From Filosporella fistucella (Eukaryota; Ascomycota; Leotiomycetes; Helotiales), in NCBI GenBank assembly GCA_030077755.1, contig JAQJZZ010000010.1:1612001-1676000 (forward strand): a stretch of DNA of 64,000 nucleotides, read 5' to 3'. Positions 57,371 through 64,000 of the stretch are shown one piece after another. Below the pieces are notes generated by a model. It searched no databases. It saw nothing but the letters and a program-made list of their open reading frames with translations, and had not been told where the DNA came from. Numbering within the stretch: the first letter of the stretch is position 1; every line of letters begins with the position of its first letter. Position numbers and translations under genes: made by a program.

Positions 57371-58898
57371 TTAGGCTGGTTTGCCAGGGTGGACCATAAA
57401 CTCGGGTTCCCGTTCTGTCGCGTTGACTGTGCATAGTTAGGAAATGACAAATTAGTGATTTACTAGGCATTTCAAACTCACATATAGATAAAAACATAAC
57501 GCCTAGCTCATCCGTATCTTCTAGCCAGAGTTGAACCCTCTTACCGAGAGGTCCTGGTGTGACATAGGCGAATTCATGCTGCATCGGGGGAATACCATCC
57601 CATTGAGCAAGCCATCTTTTATAGAATGGCTCCCATTGTTCAGACGAATTGGCCTGCCATAGGAACTTTGCAGCAGGAGCAGGCATAAAACCGAGTTCGT
57701 CGCAATTGAAAGACGGAAGACTATGGTAGACAGAATAGGACCAATGCAGCAAGTAGAGTGATATCACAGCACGACGCTTCGAGGTGACGTGGACCCAAGA
57801 ATCCCAGGATGGTACTTTGTTGTCGAGCTCCTCCTGAAGAACGAGTCCGTTACCAGCAGTAAGATATACAAGCTTTTGGATATTGGCGAAAATACTTGGG
57901 TCAAGTAGTGGTACTGCATTTTGTTCTTTTGACGGGAAGACAAGTAATAATGTGTAGATCGTTATTGCTTGCAGAGCCGCAAGAGAATCTGACTCATCGT
58001 AGCTTTGAAACTTGCTGTTCTCAGCAAAGCACTAAAGGTGGGACACAAAGCTTACGTTGTCAAATATTTTCTTCATTTCATTCGTTATCGTATCCTGAAC
58101 TAAAGAAGCAGTGCCGTGAAATTGATTTTCCCACATCTTCACGAGCGTGCAGCAGTTTGCAAGGGGAATCGAAGGGACTTTCTGTGAGAGGACACTACTA
58201 TGAAATATTGGCGGCAATTGGAAACCTTTTGCGAGCATTGAAGGCCATGTCCGCAGAACTCGAAGTAAAATTTGCATACTGTGTTTGGCGAGAATCGGCG
58301 TTGTATCAGGAGGAGGTAAAAGTGATAGCATCCACTGATCACCCAGCCAATCTGGTGTTCCAGGTATAGTTCCGGTGTGGATGGAACTATCTGAAGTAGT
58401 TGTTGAGGAGAGATCGTGTGCCTGAACCAGTGACGCTGAATTATTGATTTGTACAGCATCAGCAGCATTGCTTGTCATAGGTTGATTGCATGCCAGCAGC
58501 ATATCCTCTAGTTCACTCAAAGCACTGCTGTCCAGCTGAAATCCGTCCGGGATCGCGGAGCTCGAATTCGCTGGAGGCCTATTGATCGCAGCGGAAACAC
58601 TCAATCCGGTTTCTGTAGGATATATGCAGACAGACCCGCGCAGAGAGCAGCGAGAACATATCGGTCTTTGCAAATCACACTTGGCTTTGGCACTCGAGCA
58701 GTGTCGACAAGACTTTTGTCTCAGACTTATTGGCCGAGGACGGGTACACAGTTTGAGATGCCGAATGAGCGAAGATTCTGCAGAAACAGATATTAGCCAA
58801 GTTATAGTGAAACTGGTGGTTGTCATACTTTGACTGAATGTCTTTTTGCAGTGTTGGCAATCAAACCCCGAAGCACGTGAATCTTCAAGCACAGGCAT
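57371..58898 (-). CDS. C2HC zinc finger plus Zn2Cys6 transcription factor
   Basis: Four exons (58898-58829, 58777-58056, 58019-57482, 57426-57371), 461 aa. Splicing intron 1 makes FDCQHCKKTFSQKSSLIRHL with LC following, a classic finger in which the last His is replaced by Cys. It is followed by a Zn2Cys6 cluster, SCRHCSSAKAKCDLQRPICS with RC following. The rest matches the C2H2/C6 regulator group: ALQAITIYTLLLVFPS, WVHVTSKRRAVISLYLLHW and FNCDELGFMPAPAAKFLWQA. Intron 2 would be only 36 bp, below the usual fungal minimum, but it is the only choice that keeps the conserved frame. The short last exon ends FMVHPGKPA. Such regulators often lie in secondary-metabolite loci; the adjacent reductase is the only candidate partner here. 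Confidence 0.8.
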
Positions 58899-59423
58899 GG
58901 TATTGGATTTCTTTTGATCGGCGGCGGAAGTTGTCTCGCATGAAGGCGCTTTCGAACTGCGGAGCTTGGGGTTTATACCTTCTCTGTCCGATGCATTTTG
59001 CAATTAGGTACAGTAAGATATGAAAGTGTTGTTGAAGGGCGTTGGGAATGTACGCGGAATTCCGAGTATAGTGGGGATGAAAGTGCTGCTGATGTCAGCA
59101 AATTGCAATGTTATCCTTTCTTGGCACTAGAAGAGGGGATAAAGGTGTTGATTGCATGGGTCTCTCGTGTCACTTGTAGCAGAACGATGCTTTTCCGAGC
59201 AGAAAACGACTTAACATGCCTTTCGTGCCCTAATACTAAACGCCCCCGCAAGGATTCTCAAACGCAAGGCGTTCTCTTGACAAGAGATAAGAAGACTTTG
59301 ATTTCAAAGCACACTCTCGCAGGGCTATATCTAAGTGAAAGACGGGTATGATGAGAGGATTGGCTCTTTCTCCTATATCGTCTTCATCCACTCTTCGACG
59401 TCTTTGCTCATTTCAGATTCATT
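58899..59423. other. Divergent promoter, regulator / VOC gene
   Basis: 525 bp between outward-facing starts. Open frames here have no domain. Confidence 0.55.
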
Positions 59424-59906
59424 ATGACTATTAATCATGTCTTCGTTCTCGTTACTGCATCGAAACTACCCGCCCTCCGAACATTTTATCGTTCAATTTT
59501 CAAGCCACTGGGCTATACTGAAATGATTGCAGTTGAGCCAAATCTATTTGGATATGGCAACGACTATCCCTATTTTTGGATCAAAGGACTGCCTGAGAAT
59601 CAAAAATCAGTGCCAACACATATCGCGATCGAAGCACGAGGTGTGTTCCTATGTCATAAGCTATAGTCACAGCTAATGATTTGTTAGATATGCTTGCAGT
59701 TGACAAGTTCTATCAAGCAGCAATGTAGATGATTGCCATATATCATTTGCAACCATGGAAATGCTGACTTTCTTGGTAGGGACGCAGGCGCAATTGACAA
59801 TGGGAAGCCAGGAATTCGCCCCGAGATGAGTAGACAGCCGTACTATTCAGCTTTTATCCTGGATGCGGATGGAAATAACATCGAAGCGGTTTTTGTAAAG
59901 AAGTGA
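59424..59906 (+). CDS. VOC-family (glyoxalase/bleomycin-resistance fold) protein
   Basis: Three exons (59424-59640, 59688-59724, 59780-59906), introns 47 and 55 bp; 126 aa. MTINHVFVLVTASKLPALRT opens the first beta-alpha-beta-beta-beta module, and YFWIKG and PTHIAIEAR continue it. Splicing gives DMLAVDKFYQAAM, then DAGAIDNGKPGIRPEM and YYSAFILDADGNNIEAVF, the standard second module with its metal-ligand Glu near the end. The substrate cannot be assigned; this small group is often called glyoxalase-like but lacks demonstrated glyoxalase I activity. Confidence 0.87.
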
Positions 59907-61900
59907 CAGACGATGGATAAATCGGAAAGATAGCTAGGTTTTGCCAATTGTCTTGAATAAAGGAATGCTGTGTATCTCAAAGAAAATGTACCCTGTAAAC
60001 AAATGCAAGTTTCAACTGGCAATAGTACAAACCATGACTTTGACAACACCACGATCATCAGTGACCTTGAGATTTGGTCAAACTTGAGAGAGACCAGAAG
60101 GTTCAAGCCTCACGCGCACATGGCTGTGGAAATAGCAGGATAAGTAGTAAGAGGCTTGAGGGACGGACTAACCTTATACTGGACGATATGACGTTTGATG
60201 CAAGACCTGATGGGAGACGAGCTGAACTTGACCTTCCTAGTTCTTCATTCAGGGTCTTGGAGGAATGGAGCCAGCCCGGCGCCAGCACCAGCACTAACTA
60301 CCTCACCGAGCTCACCTCACCTAGCCCAAAAACCCTTTCAATCGGTTGCTGACAAAGCAAGAACTTGGGCATTCAAAGCAGCATCTGTTGACTCCCTCGA
60401 CTCCTCAAGCCGATGACGGAAGTGCATTAGATATTTTGCCACCGCCTTCTTACCCGATGCAGCAGCCTTCTCTTCTTTTGAATCCCGTCTCGACCGACGA
60501 ACGCATCTCAGCCTCGCTTTCTGTCTCTGGCCAGGTGGACGAATCAAGAAGACGGTGTAGAGTGGACACACGAGGACAGACACACACATAGAGAGAGAAA
60601 CACATGGCATGCCCAATGCATAGAGCCGCTTTCGAAAACCATGTCAGCGATCGGATGAGTAAAAGATCTAGCCTTCGCGGGCCAGGCGCAAATACCCAGG
60701 AAGGTGCAGACGGTCATCCCATTCCGTCAAGTTCTTATCCATCAGATCCAATTCACATGCCGCATGACCTTCAACCACATGTGTTGTTGATGGACTGGAC
60801 TGTCAGATACAAAGCAGGAGAAGAAAAAAAAGGGAATCCCCAAGTCGACGCGGTGAGTGACGAGTGCAACACCACAGACCGGAGATCAGCAGATTCTTGC
60901 CATCTGGCCCGTCGTTTGATGACTCGTGTTTCCGAAGCCTCTGTCTCTCCTCATCTGGTCCGGAAGTCAAAATTACAAAATTTAAAAAGGTTTCGCGGTC
61001 GAGAGGCAAAACGCCTGGTTGCAGGATTCCAGACGAAAGATTGTTCTTTTAATTGTTCCCTGGCGTTCCATCCATCCATCCATGGCGGCTGAAGCGGCAT
61101 GACTGTGTTTTGGGATGAATCAACAGGACTTGCTTGCGAGAGCGTGGACTTCAAGGTTCGAGTCAAAGGAATCTAGGGGCACCCCTATAGATTGATTGAA
61201 ACCAGCGACTTGGCGATGGATAGAACAATAAATACTTTGGTGATAAGGATAAGTGGAGGCGAAGCGACTTGACAATGCATTGCATATTGCGTCCGGAGGA
61301 AGTAACGTCAGACAAAATCCCATTACATACACAAGTCGAGGGTGAACTCCACATATGAACCACGGTTCACGGATCAATATAGTAAGGTAGTCAGATAGAG
61401 CAAAAGCGTACAAGTGTGCGAGCTATCACATCTCTCCATCAACTTCCACATCTCGCACAGCCGTAGCCGTCCAGTAGCCGTGTCGCCATGCCAGAGCAGG
61501 GTAGGCAGACCAGGCTAGGCAGTCCCGGTACTCTACCACTCTACCAGCCCAGCCCAGCAATCGCAATTTAGGTGTTCCGCCTTGCGCCTGCTTGCTAACT
61601 TGCCAAACTCCCTTATAAAGGTATACGACACTCCCGGTCCTAATCTCTCCCCCATTCTACCATACTACCAACCGTAACACCCCTATACTCCCTCCACCAG
61701 ACTACCAACATATTCACCCTCTATCGTTGATCTTCGACATCAAATTCGAGTCCTCGATCTTCCTCACAATCTTCTAATCGGTCATCCGCCACCTCATCCT
61801 ACCTCGACTACCTCGACTTCCCCAAGCCTCTTACAACACATCACTCTTTACCTCCTTCGAGTCTCTTCTCCGCCACCCAACAAGCACACCTACAATCACT
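59907..61900. other. Long intergenic region, no supported gene
   Basis: 2 kb. A 162-codon plus-strand frame (60604-61092) has a biased, basic translation without domains and a TCCATCCATCCATCC microsatellite near its end. 61640-61900 is C-rich, the likely leader of the AN1 gene. Confidence 0.5.
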
Positions 61901-62536
61901 ATGCATTTCTCAACATCGTCTCGCTCTGCCTCACCCGAACTCGCAGAAACAATGCAAATCTTTGTCAAGCCTGTCTCAGGCGACAGTAAGCCCTCCCGGT
62001 CTCGTGCTCTAAACGACTCACAGCTAATACCCTCACCAGCCTTCCCAGTCACAGTCCCTCAAGATCTTTCCGTAAAAAACCTCACAACTCTCCTCTCCAT
62101 CCGCACATCACTCCCCGAATCAGATCTCCGTCTGGTATACGCAGGAAAGCATCTATCGCCGTCAAGCACCCTCGCAGATTACAAGATTAGCAGAGAAGCC
62201 ACTCTTCACCTCGCAAGCCCTCTTCGAGGCGGTATGCCACCCAAGAAGATCCGTTGTTCCTACAAGGACTGCAGAGATGGAGCACAGAGAATTATCGGTG
62301 ACTGTGGTTTCTGCCAGGGGCACTTCTGTGGGAAGCACCGCCTGTTAGAAGACCACAAGTGCGATGGTTTAGAAGACGTAAGTTCTCCCGATAATGAACC
62401 AGAATGGTGGCTCGTAGGTCTAGATGAAGAACTGCTGGCTAACATGTCTTCTGAATTGCAGTGCAAGAAGGAGTCTCACGACCGAAATGCCGCACAATTA
62501 AACTCGGAGAGGACGCAAGTCATCAGGGGAATCTAG
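61901..62536 (+). CDS. Ubiquitin-like / AN1 zinc-finger fusion protein
   Basis: Exons 61901-61985, 62040-62377 and 62462-62536; 165 aa. The first intron is 54 bp, so skipping it keeps the frame and adds 18 residues. Splicing is preferred because it restores a ubiquitin fold, MQIFVKPVSGDTFPVTVPQD and LRLVYAGKHLSPSSTLADY, ending in LRGG just before MPPKK. Next comes an AN1 zinc finger: CSYKDC, CGFCQGHFCGKHRLLEDHKC and C-terminal residues DC. LRGG is the site where deubiquitinases cut ubiquitin fusions, so the product may be processed into two parts. An in-frame ATG at 61952 starts directly at MQIFVK and may be the true start. Related to ZFAND4/AN1-ubiquitin proteins, which act with Cdc48 or the proteasome in stress. 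Confidence 0.85.
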   Translation: MHFSTSSRSASPELAETMQIFVKPVSGDSKPSRSRALNDSQLIPSPAFPVTVPQDLSVKNLTTLLSIRTSLPESDLRLVYAGKHLSPSSTLADYKISREATLHLASPLRGGMPPKKIRCSYKDCRDGAQRIIGDCGFCQGHFCGKHRLLEDHKCDGLEDVSSPDNEPEWWLVGLDEELLANMSSELQCKKESHDRNAAQLNSERTQVIRGI

Positions 62537-63454
62537 ATATGAGATATGTATATCGGAATGGGGCGTTCTTTCAGGGCATTGCACATTGTATTTACATCGT
62601 CTTTTATCTGGCCTCTGGATGTGATTTAGCGGGCGTACTTTGCTGCGAATTGCACCGAGGCCCACTTGCTCGTAGAATAATTCGAGACCACTTTATGAAG
62701 TTATGTCGTTTTTTTTCTGTGATTGAGCCTTGTGCTTTGACATCTGGCACTATTGCCAATATCAATAGCCAATTTGGGGTCGAAACTTAATCTCCAGCAT
62801 GAGGAACTCCTGTGTCACATTCCTTGAATGTCACTGCCAAGTATCTGATTGTTGGGAACAAATTAAACATGGGGTGAAGTCAACTGCAACCGCAACCGAC
62901 AGTATGCACAACAACATTTTCAAGAAAGGAGCGAGTCAAAAATCAGAATAGTGCTTAGTAGTTAAACAAAAAATACAAAGAAGATAGCAAGAAGAATCAC
63001 TTACAACCTTGAACGTAATCTTACAGTCAATTACTCCCGTAAGACCTCTGAACGCGTGAGGTATAAATCTGTTTATCAAAATGATAGAACTTGTTGTGAT
63101 CATATGAATTTAATAGTTTTTTTCCCCCCTTGCCAACTTTATCACCAACCCTAAGTGTTCAATATCTATCAATTTAGTCTGATTTGGAAAGGCTTCAACT
63201 TTCACTTCGACCCGAATAGAATGCTAAACGCTGAACAAAGTATGTACTGAGGTTTTGCAGCCTAGCGACGACAATTCAAGGGTCTTTGACAGCTTGTACA
63301 AGTACAGCATGTTTACAACGGAACATTACCCCGAAATCCGAAGATATAACATGATATAACATGATATATAACCCATATACAATTTCATCATCAAGTGCCA
63401 TTTCGAAATTTTGAATTCATTTACTACCTATCAAGCCCGTTCATTTTCATACAA
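62537..63454. other. Intergenic, no gene seen
   Basis: 918 bp, AT-rich; short frames only. Confidence 0.6.

Positions 63455-64000
<546 letters not shown>

Noticed and set aside
60604..61092. 162-codon plus-strand open frame
   Set aside because: No recognisable motif; ends in a TCCA microsatellite; likely chance.

Overview
The window is chromosomal DNA of a filamentous ascomycete. Nearly every gene is interrupted by introns of about 45-55 bp with GTAAGT/GTATGT-type donors, and typical fungal families are present: Zn2Cys6 regulators, 2EXR and DUF3716 proteins, PRM1, a Bdf1-type double bromodomain protein, Utp5, Isa1 and BNA3. A leotiomycete-like fungus is my guess from the mix of families; the sequence alone does not settle it. 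I place 27 protein-coding loci (one cut by the right edge), plus two decayed loci.

Left part (1-22 kb). After a DUF3716 gene, a small Zn2Cys6 regulator and a BBE-type FAD oxidase comes what looks like one metabolic cluster. It holds an ACS-family MFS transporter (5542-7574), an NRPS-like A-T-R carboxylate reductase (8241-11617), a Zn2Cys6 regulator (12151-14886), a galactonate-dehydratase-type enolase-superfamily enzyme (16298-17533), an aldo-keto reductase (17889-19158) and, divergent from it, a DapA/KDG-type aldolase (19483-20531). A HAD phosphatase follows (21072-21935). Dehydratase, aldolase and aldehyde reductase together make a non-phosphorylated sugar-acid pathway: aldonate to 2-keto-3-deoxy acid, to pyruvate plus glyceraldehyde, to glycerol. 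The 7-mer TTTTCCG, often as CTTTTCCGG, is strongly concentrated in these promoters, including that of the cluster's own regulator, which suggests a single regulon.

Middle part (22-46 kb). This is mostly conserved housekeeping: a Dabb-domain protein, mitochondrial Isa1, an ARMH3/DUF1741 protein, the cell-fusion protein PRM1, a short secreted chorismate-mutase-like protein, Bdf1 divergent from Utp5, a membrane-anchored SGNH-like protein and a TrhO-like rhodanese. Intergenic stretches are long, some over 1 kb, with small repeats and a perfect 24-bp palindrome.

Right part (46-64 kb). Two convergent 2EXR genes are followed by a third 2EXR copy broken by three stop codons. Then come a Zn2Cys6 regulator, a kynurenine aminotransferase, a saccharopine-dehydrogenase-like enzyme, a C2HC plus Zn2Cys6 regulator, a VOC protein, a ubiquitin-like/AN1 zinc-finger fusion and the 3' part of a class III alcohol dehydrogenase that runs off the right edge.

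Many gene models below were spliced by hand. Splice sites were chosen so that phases add up and conserved motifs are restored; this is inference, not transcript evidence.
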